From Ornithodoros turicata (Eukaryota > Arthropoda > Arachnida > Ixodida > Argasidae), in assembly GCF_037126465.1 (NCBI RefSeq), contig NC_088206.1:52494841-52558840 (forward strand): a DNA stretch of 64,000 nucleotides, given 5' to 3'. Each line of letters begins with the position of its first letter. The stretch's first letter is position 1. Below the pieces are notes generated by a model. The model ran no database searches. It was given only the letters and a program-made list of their open reading frames with translations, and was not told the origin of the DNA. This document shows positions 28,235 to 38,274 of the stretch, one piece after another. The position numbers and the translations under genes are program-made.

Positions 28235-30155
28235 TGGTGGTGGTGGTAGTGACGTTTATTAAGAAAAGAAATGTGGTCTGCGTGCTCAGAATAATGGCGG
28301 CAAGTTACATTTCCAAGGGAGGGGAGTAAGGGAGGAAAAGAATAAGCAAAAAAGTTAAGAAAGAAAGGAAAGAGGAAAAAGAGGGGTTAGGGGGATGAAA
28401 TTACAAAACTGACGAAAGTCCGGTGTCTTCTAGGAAGCTGAGGAGTGCGTCCCGAATTTTTCTTCGGGTATATCTTGACCCTTGAGGGTGCGTGAGGTCA
28501 TTAGAAGAGCGTAAAGTCGTTCCTGTGCCCTGAAGACGTTGAAGTAGGGATTGCCTTTCGCTGTGATACCTCCCGCAACGAAGGAGAAGATGGCATATAT
28601 CAGATAGTTCTCTACAGCTCCTGCAGTATGGTGACTCTGTTCGTCCGAGCTTGTGCAGGAACGCTGGTGTGAAGGCACTTCCCGTTCTCAGGCGATGTAT
28701 AAGCGTGGCAGTGTGTCTCGGAAGTCCTCTGGTCGGACAGGCAGGTGCGTATTCTGCTGGAGTGTTTGCTGTTTGGAGATGAACCATGGTGATATAATCC
28801 CTTATTGCCGTGCGCGTGGCGTCAGGGTCAATAGGGGCAGGTAGGTTTGCGTCAAGTTGGTGCGCTGCTGCTGCAAGGTTGTCCGCTTGTTCATTGCCGA
28901 CTATGCCCACGTGTGAGGGTATCCATTGGAGGTGGACATTATAGTTCAAGTCCTCGAGCGTTCGAATTAGGTCTCGAACTTGCCAAGCCACGGTGTCTTC
29001 GTGCTTTGGGTGCTGGATCCGAAGAAGGGAAGAGCGGGAATCGGTGAGGATGACGGCTGGTTGAGGGGAAAGTGTTTGCAGGTTCCTCAGTGCGTGTTCT
29101 ATGGCTATGAGCTCGGCAGTTGAGGAGGAGACGTTGGTGATGATGCGTCCACTCCAAGATAAGTTAAGGGCTGGGATGCAGAAGGCGGCAGTGCTTGATC
29201 TGGGCTTTTGGAGGACAGAGCCATCTGTAAATATCTTCAGGTGCTCGTCGAGTGTCGTCTGAATGAAGTCGGAGGCGATTGATTTTGCGACGATTGCGGA
29301 GGCTGTCTTCTTCCGTAAGTGTGGTATGGACATCCCGCAGCTTACTTCACGGATAAGCCATGGTGGTATTGCCTCAGGGGTTACAGGGAGTGGATCAGCT
29401 AACAGGGAGAAGGTGTGCTCGAGGTTTGCGAAGCGCGAGTGTTTGTGCGCTTTGACGCGTTCAAGAATGTCTATTCCAACTGGTGTTCTCCGAAGTCGAT
29501 CAAACTGGAGGAGTAGTTTTTCCGTTGCATTTAGCTGGAGGGGGAGGGTTTTAGCTTCCAGATAAGTCTCAGCGTTATTTGCTGCTCTAGGTAAGCCAAG
29601 AGCAGTTTTGAGGCCGCCTCTGTTTATGCGCTCAATCTCCTGCATACTTGTATCGCTGGGGAGTGCGTATGGCAGTACATATAATATTCTTGAGAGCGTA
29701 AGTGCTCTGTGGACGTGAAGGAGAGCATTTGGAGACGAACCCCAGTTCGTTCCACAGAGCCTTCTCTGGGCATTCCGGCACTGTGCAGTTGTTGTAATGA
29801 GTGCTGTTGCTTGCGGTTTCCATGAAAGCCGCTCGTCCATGATCAGGCCTAGGATTTTTTGTTGTTTCACCCTGGGTATTTTTATGCCGTTGATATTGAG
29901 GCTGGCTGGATCTTTTCTCCGTTTTTTGTTGACGATCATGTAGGACGATTTTTCGGCTGAGATGGAGAGGCCCACGGAGTCCAAGTATTCCTTGATGGCG
30001 TTTAAGGTCCTTTGTAGGTTGCGATTCATTTGTACTAGTCGGCTGCCAACAGTCCAGATTGTGAAGTCGTCTGCATACATGGTCAGCTGCACAGCAGGGG
30101 AAAGGCTGGGAATTGCTTCAGGAAGCCCAGACATTACTACATTAAACAGCCGCAC
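28235..30155 (-). mobile_element. 5'-truncated I-clade LINE, long intact frame
   Basis: A 584-codon frame (30155-28401) opens in the middle of reverse transcriptase. The catalytic YADD lies at residues 27-30, followed by thumb-domain sequence. RNase H lies at roughly 310-450, with FTDGS, STAELIAIEHAL, ILTDSRSS and WIPSHVGIVGNEQAD supplying the D-E-D and final blocks. A CRSC-x-H-x-C zinc motif lies near the end. Presence of RNase H and the TDGS/PSHVGI blocks place it in the I clade. Upstream of 30155 the match to reverse transcriptase stops abruptly, the usual 5' truncation of LINE insertion. The 3' untranslated part (28400 down to 28235) ends in a GGT-repeat region. The frame is uninterrupted, so the copy is young. 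Confidence 0.88.
28401..30155 (-). CDS. LINE ORF2 fragment: reverse transcriptase C-part, RNase H, zinc motif
   Basis: This is the coding part of the truncated LINE. It would copy the element's RNA at a nicked target if complete, but it lacks the endonuclease and most of the reverse transcriptase fingers and palm. The initiating ATG at 30155 is fortuitous, as it is an internal methionine next to the truncation. Catalytic residues present are the YADD pair and the RNase H acidic residues. Missing is the first palm aspartate. The protein as encoded would not be an active reverse transcriptase. Confidence 0.85.
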   Translation of the reverse strand: MRLFNVVMSGLPEAIPSLSPAVQLTMYADDFTIWTVGSRLVQMNRNLQRTLNAIKEYLDSVGLSISAEKSSYMIVNKKRRKDPASLNINGIKIPRVKQQKILGLIMDERLSWKPQATALITTTAQCRNAQRRLCGTNWGSSPNALLHVHRALTLSRILYVLPYALPSDTSMQEIERINRGGLKTALGLPRAANNAETYLEAKTLPLQLNATEKLLLQFDRLRRTPVGIDILERVKAHKHSRFANLEHTFSLLADPLPVTPEAIPPWLIREVSCGMSIPHLRKKTASAIVAKSIASDFIQTTLDEHLKIFTDGSVLQKPRSSTAAFCIPALNLSWSGRIITNVSSSTAELIAIEHALRNLQTLSPQPAVILTDSRSSLLRIQHPKHEDTVAWQVRDLIRTLEDLNYNVHLQWIPSHVGIVGNEQADNLAAAAHQLDANLPAPIDPDATRTAIRDYITMVHLQTANTPAEYAPACPTRGLPRHTATLIHRLRTGSAFTPAFLHKLGRTESPYCRSCRELSDICHLLLRCGRYHSERQSLLQRLQGTGTTLRSSNDLTHPQGSRYTRRKIRDALLSFLEDTGLSSVL

Positions 30156-30159
30156 CGCG

Positions 30160-31105
30160 CGCAGAATGTCGGAACGATCTGGTAGGCACGAAGCAGCCGT
30201 TTTCGCCGGTGTGGCGAAGCGAGTTGGAAGGCACGTGAAGAAGAAGCTACACTCTAAAAGTTTCTAGAGTGTAGCACTCGAAGTAGGGCCAGTAGGGCGC
30301 TGTAACAGACAGCACTGGCCGGAAAATCAGGGTCAGGCACTGATTTCTTTTTTGAGCCTGGGAACGTGCCACCAGTAGAGTATCCACGGTGGAGGGGGCC
30401 GGCTGGGCGATCGCCCCCCTCTTTAAGCGTCAGTTTATACATTGGGTTTCCGTCTCTCCCTTCCCCCACTACGCGCTCCGACAAAGAAACCTCCCCCCCT
30501 CCTTGCCCCAAGCCAAGGGGTCCGGACCCGCCCCTGCGTGCCTCACAACAGAAAACCAGAGCCTGCTGATTGGGTTCTACGTGGTTCTTTTGCCTTTGGG
30601 AGCGGACTGGGCTCGGGTCTAGACCCAGGTGACTTGACCTCAACTTTGGCCTTAACTATACTTGTTGCACATTTTTTATTCGAGTTTTACGCATGAAACA
30701 GCTGTTTCAACAGATCTTGTTCGAATTCTGTGGTGCATTACTCGCCCGCATTATTTCAGCAGCAAAACGGCACTACGAACTTTTTCCTGACAGTACATGT
30801 ATTCTATGATATTTCAGACGACATCATGTTAAAACAGGCAAAATAGCATTCTCTCGACTATACTGACACGGAACACACGCACCTTTGTTTACATGTTGCT
30901 CGGAACCCTCCTTTTTTCTTTTTTTTTTCGGGATTGAAACCTGCCGGGCACAACTACAATCATGCAAAACCGTAGAAGGTCGAAACAACATTTTTTGTCC
31001 CCAACGCTGATAAACCGTGTAGTTACATGCATATCCCAGCAGCACTATAAAAATCGCCGTGCACCGTGTACGTCACTGTTTCACATCTGAATGGCAACGT
31101 ACGGT
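30160..31105. other. Unassigned DNA
   Basis: A small hairpin 'cactctaaaagtttctagagtg' region lies at 30249-30270, matching the ends of the foldback element at 31112. The GC-rich part at 30360-30600 is crossed by frames on both strands (67-129 codons) with no recognisable domain, and these are antisense to each other. No gene is seen. Confidence 0.4.
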
Positions 31106-31111
31106 TTATTG

Positions 31112-31356
31112 CACTCTAAAAACAGGACCTCACCGCACAGCACGCTGTACGCCAACCATTGCCTCGAATGATAGGGTTATCGCTTCTGATTTGAAGAGAG
31201 AGGGGGCGTACGCCTTTTTGTGGGAGTTTTCATATACAAATTGCCACAAAAAGGCGTACGCCCCTTCACTCTTCGAATCAGAAGCGATAACCCTATCATT
31301 CTTTTGAATGGTTGGCGGACAGCGTGCTATGCGGTGAAGTTCCGTTTTTAGAGTGT
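31112..31356. repeat. Foldback MITE with CACTCTAAAAAC ends
   Basis: This nearly perfect palindrome of 245 bp starts CACTCTAAAAAC and ends GTTTTTAGAGTG. It mirrors 'cgccaaccatt', 'gatagggttatcgcttctga' and 'aaaaaggcgtacgcc' around a short centre near 31235. No coding capacity. A second copy is split in two (38275-38337 and 40357-40545), and isolated ends occur at 30249. Confidence 0.85.
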
Positions 31357-31532
31357 GCAGTTCCTCACCGGTGGTAGGTATAAAAAGCGACGTGCTTTAA
31401 AAAGTCGCACAAAACTGTTATTTGGCAGTTCGCTGCTATCAATGTCGCAACTATAGTCCTCCCTTAGGAAGTGGAAATGGCTTGCCGGATCCGACGCATT
31501 TGCTCGCTGCTGCGGGACACGAAACTGCCTAA

Positions 31533-31900
31533 AGGGGCTATGAACTCTACCAAGCTAGCCCGCCGACTGTGACGGCTCCAAACGGCTATTTTAACTTGTT
31601 AGCTGTGACACCTTTTGTAGAGATGAATCTAATAGTTCCGTATCTTCACCACATATTGCACGCTGCTAGCCAATCATCATACCCAATGACGATGTTCTCG
31701 CTCTTGATTTGTTGATAACGGGAGGCGGAGCTATTATGTAAACGATATGTACGACATTATTACTACAAAATAGGCCCCACCTCCCGTTTTCAACAGATCA
31801 GGTACGAGAACGTTGTCATTCGGAATGATGGTTGACTACACAGTTGAAACAGAACTTCACCTCATAGCACGTTCCTATAGCCAACCATCATTCCGAATGA
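31533..31900. repeat. Foldback repeat B, copy 1
   Basis: Inverted halves meet near 31760: 'gttctcgctcttgatttgttgataacgggaggc' (a landmark at 31690-31725) is mirrored by the complement at 31780-31815. The left flank 'gctatgaactctaccaagct' at 31540 is mirrored at 33625, within the second copy. There is no gene. Confidence 0.55.
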
Positions 31901-31909
31901 TATGGCGCT

Positions 31910-32265
31910 TGACGCGCTATTTCGTTGCTGAGCGAGTAGGAGGGTAATTTCAACGATTCCGTGGTTCACCACTGCCAACGCAACAGAAATCGGTGAACGC
32001 GAACAATAAATGAAGACACGACAGACCACATTCGCCTGCCGGCTTTCGGTAAGATCAAACAGTAGAGGTGCACGGCTTTGGTTATCTACCGACTGAGCGT
32101 GGCATTTCTTCTAAAGTGTACAAATTTTACAGTCGTATGAGTAGCCGCTGCTCACCACACGAGGTTCACGAATGCGCCGCATGAGTGTAAATAGGATAGC
32201 CGCGCAGCTGTACATAACGCTTTACAAAGAACGTATTGCTGTTTTTGGTAACTAAGCAACCTTTC
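31910..32265. repeat. Interspersed repeat A, copy 2
   Basis: Same orientation as 2990-3480, with which it shares several 15-20 bp phrases. It ends in a GTAAC-type stretch. Confidence 0.5.
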
Positions 32266-33300
32266 AGTTAGGGTAAGGTTGGGCACGATGTGGCGCGGGG
32301 CAAGACGCAACATTGTTTGCCCGACGCCGCCTGTCTCTTTGCTCAATGCGCTTGAAACGTAACTCATAGGTGGCTCTGCATGTCCGCTATATTGCGCTTG
32401 AGAATCGCCGGCTGAATTGAAATCGGTTACTTCACCCTGGAATATAAAGACCTCACAAAAAGGTGCGATTTTGGCTTTAGTCCTTTTTCTTGTCATCTAT
32501 GCAACCGCGTTTCGCAGGCTTGTTCTGTCAGCGTAAGTTCACATTCTATTTCTTTATTCATTCATCTAGATATATGCAAAACATTGGCACTCTTGGTTAT
32601 CCGGTGGTGAACACAAATATTAATGCATCCGATGATGTGAACGGGGCAAGACGCGACCATTTAATGTAATTTAATATGTATATTAAGTTCTGTGCACTGT
32701 CGGTGTGTGATGTTATGATTGCTGCCGCTGTACCGTATCTTTGTTCTTGCTATTACGCTGTTGCTGATGTTACACACGTGTTATCGCTTTCCTTATAATT
32801 TTAGCACCGAGAACACGCAGGCGGCCAGCGATACACTGAGAGTGCCTTGTTCGCAAAGGATGGTGGAGCAAAATAGCACCGGGTTCTGCGTGGCTTTACA
32901 GCACATCGTGTGGGCGGTGGGCTCAAGAGGGTTGTGTAGGGGCCGCGGGACCTACTTTTCCTCCTTGGATTGCAAGAACTAACCATGTATTCACACGAGC
33001 GTCTTTTCTGACTGCGCACCGACTTAAAGGAAATAAGAACTCCTATCTGCATGCATTTAGTCACCGGTGCAATAACTGTCATATTGTTCTTTTATGTTTC
33101 GCACTTTTATTTACAATTTATTGTTCAATACTTCTCCTTCACAACGTTGCAGCATTAATACAAAAACAAACCTTTTTTCTGATACGGGGGAGTAGACGCA
33201 CCGTCATCCAGGTACCTCTATCGATTGCTACGTCATCTGAAGAATTGTAGCACCCAATCAGACGCCAATGCGGAGGTACACATAACTTTCTGCTTTGCAC
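32266..33300. other. Unassigned DNA
   Basis: Frames at 32152-32496 (-, 114 codons) and 32719-32982 (+, 87 codons; hydrophobic N-terminus LYRIFVLAITLLLML) have no family I recognise. The second could pass for a signal peptide, but the remainder is short and without motif. I do not call a gene. Confidence 0.35.
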
Positions 33301-33304
33301 TCTT

Positions 33305-33655
33305 TAAAATGAACTTCACCACATGGCACGTTCCAACCAACATCGCGAATGACAAAGTTCTCGTCCCTCTGATTTGTCGAAAATGGGAGGCGGAGCCTAT
33401 TTTGTAGCCATAGTACGGTACATAACGGCTCCGCATAATATGATCCGTCTCCCGTTATCAACAAAGCAGGAGCGAGAACGTTGTCATTGGAAATGGTTAG
33501 TTAGCTAGAACCGTGCACCGTATGTAGTGAAGATACGGACCTATCAGATTAATCTATACAAGAGCTGTCACAGCCAGCAAGTTAAAAACGCCATTTGGAG
33601 GCGACACAGTCTGCAGGCTAGCTTGGTAGAGTTTATAGCCCCTTTAAAGAGGAGA
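33305..33655. repeat. Foldback repeat B, copy 2
   Basis: The inverted halves 'cttcaccacatggcacg...aatgggaggcggagcc' and 'ggctccgc...gtctcccgtt...tagtgaag' meet near 33420. The right flank (33523-33655) is the reverse complement of 31500-31650 next to copy 1, so the two copies face each other over about 1.7 kb. Confidence 0.55.
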
Positions 33656-33904
33656 AGGAGGTATCAGCATAGTCACGCAATCATCCAACAATTTGGTCGT
33701 GGGCGGTGCTTATCGCAAGTCGGAATCTATGGAGCGCGCAAGTTTAATTTAATTTTTGGCGAGCTATGAAAGAGCCTTGTGCAACATTATTGCGCTCAGC
33801 AGCTCCATCCGCCTTTGTCCGCGGGGCACAAAATCTGACGACTGACGCGCAAACCGTTCCAGGGGGACGAAAAAACAAGGCCCCCCTCTATTGCAATGTG
33901 ACCA

Positions 33905-34053
33905 GCTCTTTTATTTTTGATCTAATACACCTGGTAGAGCAACACCCGATTTCGTGGAAACTTGTCGATGTGCAATACCGAAATGTACCAATGAAACATG
34001 ACATGTGGGAAAAGATTGCTTTTGAAATGAAAAAGAGCCACCCAGATGATTAA
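33905..34053 (+). pseudogene. MADF-domain fragment
   Basis: The end of the frame starting at 33766 reads FDLIHLVEQHPISWKL, DVQYRNVPMKHDMWEKIAFEM, then KKSHPDD and a stop. This is the N-terminal two-thirds of a MADF (Myb/SANT-like) DNA-binding domain: an L-I-x-L-V-x-x-x-P-x-x-W motif, then Y-x-N-x-x-x-x-x-x-x-W-x-x-I-A. MADF proteins accompany the transposase in some PIF/Harbinger elements and also occur in host transcription factors. With no exons visible around it and a Harbinger fragment 6.6 kb away, transposon origin is more likely. Confidence 0.5.
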
Positions 34054-34384
34054 GCAACGGTTGGTATGTACACCAAGACACATTTTGAGTTCCGATATTC
34101 ACGGTACAGTCGTTGTATTACTTGTTCATTATTAAAGGGGCGCTAACATGCAAAAACAAGTTCACTTCAAATTACGTTACACCTATGTCAATTTTGTACC
34201 TGTTATCATAATTCAAAACTTTGATTCCGTTATGAAGCTACAATCAAAATTATACTAGACTTATTCTTGGTTTGGGCGCTAAGCAGTGAACGACGCCTTA
34301 GCTCGTGCATAGGTGTTTTTAGTCCATTCTGCACGTGCACTCGCGTGCCACGCCATGGAGCAGTCCCTATGAAAAACCAGAGTT

Positions 34385-35060
34385 CGAGGTAACTCGTTAC
34401 AAGTAACTCGTTACTGTAACTAAGTTCCTTTTTTTTGGTAACTTGTAACTTAACTCGGTACGTTTGTAACTTTCAGAGGAACTCGTTCCTGTTTCAGGTA
34501 ACTTTGCCAAATTAAGTTGAGTTCCAAGTTACTTTCAACTCGATTTTCACTCACGTCCACATATTTTCTTGCGTTCTCTCCGGTTCCTTCATGGCATTTT
34601 TTGCTATAAAATGTGATATTCAATCAATGACAGTATTTCACTCAGGAAGTAAGAACCGCTGCCATTTAAATGAAGCCGAACCATTGTGCGCCCACAGGGA
34701 GTAAGATGCAAAGCGTTAGAATAGACTTCTACCAGAGAAACGTCATCATGACGTTGGTAGGCAGACTGAAACCGAAACAAACCGGAAGGAGAGGGCTGGG
34801 TTTCACAAACAGGCACTTGTTCGCTGCCTTCCATTCACTCTTAAACCCGTACCTTTTATTGTAACTTTTAGAAACATGTAACTTCTGTATAGACGTAGAT
34901 TTCGAGATTTCTTATAGGTTACACCACTGTAACGTATATTTAGAGGTTAAAAGCGACCAAAGTCATGTCTTTACAACACGAATAGAAGTTACATCTCGGA
35001 AAAAACAAAAACATCTTGTTGTAACTTATAAATGTACCCTCTATACTCCGACACTGTAAC
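34385..35060. repeat. GTAAC-rich repeat segment and part of repeat Z
   Basis: The stretch 34385-34530 is built of imperfect 'gtaactcgttac' type units. The stretch 34738-34803 matches repeat Z (2725-2790). The part from 34855 to 35060 continues with 'gtaact' variants. The whole is likely a decayed nonautonomous DNA transposon. No transposase is seen. Confidence 0.45.
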
Positions 35061-36500
35061 TTCTAAGCGAAATCTCCAACGATAATCTCTTTGTTAGTTT
35101 CTTATCGTTTGTTTTCCTTTTGTTTTTCAGCATAATGCCGCGTTTCAGCCTCCCATTCGAGACGACAGTTGCGAATCTACGCTGTTATTTTTTATCTGTT
35201 TCAGCGTCACCTATACGTCAACTACATGTTATCAATGCTGTATGAACACAGATTATAAGTTCGCAGTCTGAAATACAGATAGTATGTTTCTTTCTAAAGG
35301 GTGGGAAACAATTGTCAATGCCGCAACCACCAAGATTTCCGATTTCGCTGCGTAGCCGAGCCTGGTCTAGGTCTATCCACACTGAGAGCGGTTTCCTTGA
35401 AACGCTTAACGCTCGTCGTCCGTCCGTTAACAAGTGTAATCGGTTTTAATCAGTGGTTTTCCTCGCGTTTATCATAGTATCGTCAGGAACAACGGAAAAG
35501 CTAGATGTCGCTAGCAAACAAGTATATTTTCGGTGTTCTGAGGGGAAAATGTAGTGAGTGCGAAGATTGCAAAGAATATGTAACCGAAAACGAACGTCAC
35601 CACCGCAGCCCTAATTCACACACTTCGTACACTGGGTAAGTGTACATTTTGTGCTAGGTACGTGCGTTATTTTGATAGCAAGAGCTCTTAGCGCATGTTT
35701 GTTGTGATTATGGCAAGCGTTTTGCGGTCCTGCATATGAACGCCACTTACGCTTGCTACTTTTCTGCTCTTACTTGGTCGCCAAGTCAATACACCGGCGT
35801 GCATTTTGCGAGCTGCGGATATATGCATCGAGATATATAATTCGCAGGTTCCTACTTGTTGTATTCTTACGATATTCCAAGACTCAATCGCGGAGTGAAC
35901 GCCTTCCCGCATTTATGCTGATTTGTACCTTGTGCTTTGTACGGATTTGAATGGTTCCGTAAATGTTACTCTCATTGCCCAAACTTTTGTTCCCAGGATC
36001 CCACATGCAGGTTCACATACCGTCACCAGCGCAATGCAGTACCTCACAAACTCGTCCCAGAGCGCCTCCAACGCTGATAATGCAGTAATGTAGTGTCTCC
36101 TGCGTTACTGTACACTCATATTCCTCAAGGTTGTGTGCGTTTTATGTAATACTGTATTGCCATTTGCGCTCGCCTCTGCAACACGAATGTGGAATAAATT
36201 TTTTTCTGCTGCAATTCTCCATTTCGTTGGGTGTGTTCAGCTTAGCAAACATAGGTCAGTTGTTTTGACTCGCTAGCTTCCTCGCACTTTTATGCATTGC
36301 TTCTCACTTAGAAGATAGTTCTTTTTTCCACATACATGGTAAAGCGACCATGGTTTCTCCTCACATCAGAATCGCACTTGTGCACAATGTGTCACCTCTC
36401 TACAGACTTCTGTTTTTGTAATATACATATGTTCAAGATCTCCTTTTCTGCGGGTTCATTTTTGTACCTTGGTGTGTTCTGTAAATGTCTGTCCATGTCC
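35061..36500. other. Unassigned DNA
   Basis: Frames of 65-75 codons overlap antisense. No domain, tRNA or repeat match elsewhere in the window was noticed. Confidence 0.4.
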
Positions 36501-36503
36501 CAC

Positions 36504-36718
36504 GCACGGGGTGTTTGTTTTTATTCGCATCACACCAGCGCTCATTTGACAGGTGGGTTACGTTAATTCTCGCAAATTAACCCATCCGTAGTTACAAACA
36601 TCTCCGACATTTCCTGACGCATGTGTCTGTAACTACGGACCGATTAATTAGCAAAAATTCACATAACCCACCTGCCAAATGAGCGCTACTCTGTTGCGAA
36701 TAAAAATGAACATCCTGT
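36504..36718. repeat. Foldback MITE, ~215 bp
   Basis: The left half runs 'gtttgtttttattcgca', 'gcgctcatttgacaggtggg', 'ttaattctcgc' and 'ccatccgtagttaca'. The right half gives the complement of each in reverse order ('tgtaactacgga', 'cccacctgccaaatgagcgc', 'tgcgaataaaaatga'), ending near 'catcctgt'. The structure is a nearly complete palindrome. There is no gene. Confidence 0.75.
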
Positions 36719-38270
36719 ATAACACGGCCGCGCGTTGGCGTACCCTTTACGGGCAGGTGCTGGATTGAAGGCCGTAACCTCTAATTAGTGGGTTTCCTTG
36801 TAACTTTTATAAAAGGGGTCGCTCAGAGGGTACCTGGTAGCTTCTGAAATAGAGGGTAAAATATTGCGATTTTTTACCCTTTACTAAAGGGTACGGAGTT
36901 AAGAGTGTTGAAAGAAAAGCAGGACCGAGGGTCGCGTCCCTTTAGGGGACCATATCGTCATCCCCTCAAGACCGTTGCCTTCGTGCACGACCTTGTTAAC
37001 CTCTAGCTTCAAGCGTAGTCCAATTCTGGGAAATTTGTGGCGCTGTCGATCACTATGACGTCATTTGGTTACAAACAGGGAGAGGTCTATCCTTGGACAT
37101 AAACGGAAACGATCTAAGCCTGTTGCACTCCTCCGCAGGCAACTCAAGGTGTAACTCAACTGCTCACGCGCGCTCACCTGCGTCATTCTATTTTGTGTCA
37201 GAAGTAACTTGGAAGTAACTCGTTCTTTTTTAAAGTAACTGAGTAACTGCGAGTTACATTTCAGGCTGAAGAACTTCGTTATTAACTTAGTTACATTTTT
37301 CACACGGTAACTTGACTTGTAACGAGTTCTTTTTGACGAATAACTTCTCAATCTATGTGAAAAACATAGTGCGCATTGCTGGCGTCGCTGTCCGAAGGAC
37401 GTGAAGATAAATGTTGTCAGTGGAACATTCGCGGGAACTGTTGTGGGCTACAATTCAGTGAATCGGTATTGAAAAATGCAGTAGTGCGCATCATGCCGCG
37501 CCTACGGAGCACTACGATCGGACCCGTTCCAAATCCACTCGCTCAAGACAGGTATGCGCGCTTCTCCTGCTGTCTGATTGGGTGCCACCAATCTTTGCCT
37601 CCTGTGGATCCCATTGGTTGCCACCAAAGACGGCTCTGTTTTCATTGCGGCAAGCCCTATCACCACCACCACCACCACCACCATTGCGGTTTTCTTCTAA
37701 ACTGTAGCGTTGTGTGAACTAATTTTGTTTGAATTGTACTAATTGAAGCATAGCACACTTTCATTTGACTGCAAGTTGTTTCTCCATTTTAGTGCCCCTG
37801 TAATAACCAGTTGGCAGCATGCTCGCGTTCCATACCAAAAGGTATCGGCTCAGGATGCCGGCAGTTTCGTATAAAAACGAGAAGATGTGTGAGCAGTATG
37901 TCACACGCCATGTAAGCCAAATGTGTGCGAAACTTAATCCACAAGCCGGTCCCCCCCCCCCCCCCCCGAAGAAAAAAGGAAAGAAAAAGATCAGGAAAGA
38001 TCATAAGAGTTGTTTGAGTGGGAGACGATTATTTTCAAGATAGGTACTTTTCCTGTTCTAATTGCACTACCAACGGTGCGGGTTCATGACGATGAACTCA
38101 ATCTCGCTATGCCACCGGTATATGCGATGAATGTTATCCTGGAATGCTTAGTGTACGAAGGTAGCTGACACAAAAACATATGGCCTGTCCAAAGCCTAAA
38201 GCAATGGGGCCAATGAAATGGAGGAATTGGACGGTACCAGAGGCGGGAATCGGACATGAACCATCCTATT
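36719..38270. other. Unassigned DNA with microsatellites
   Basis: Contains a second part of repeat Z (37020-37095), a GTAAC-type stretch (37195-37330), a CAC trinucleotide run (37658-37682) and a C homopolymer (37950-37965). A 113-codon frame at 37376-37717 owes its poly-histidine stretch to the CAC run. No gene is called. Confidence 0.4.
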
Positions 38271-38274
38271 TCAG

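Noticed and set aside
30254..30643. 129-codon minus-strand frame in GC-rich DNA
   Set aside because: It overlaps three plus-strand frames of similar length, as expected from a local lack of stops in GC-rich sequence; no motif.
32719..32982. Secreted small protein with signal peptide
   Set aside because: Hydrophobic N-terminus alone is weak evidence; no cysteine pattern, no neighbours and a fully overlapping antisense frame.
37376..37717. Poly-histidine protein
   Set aside because: The histidine run is just a CAC microsatellite read in one frame.
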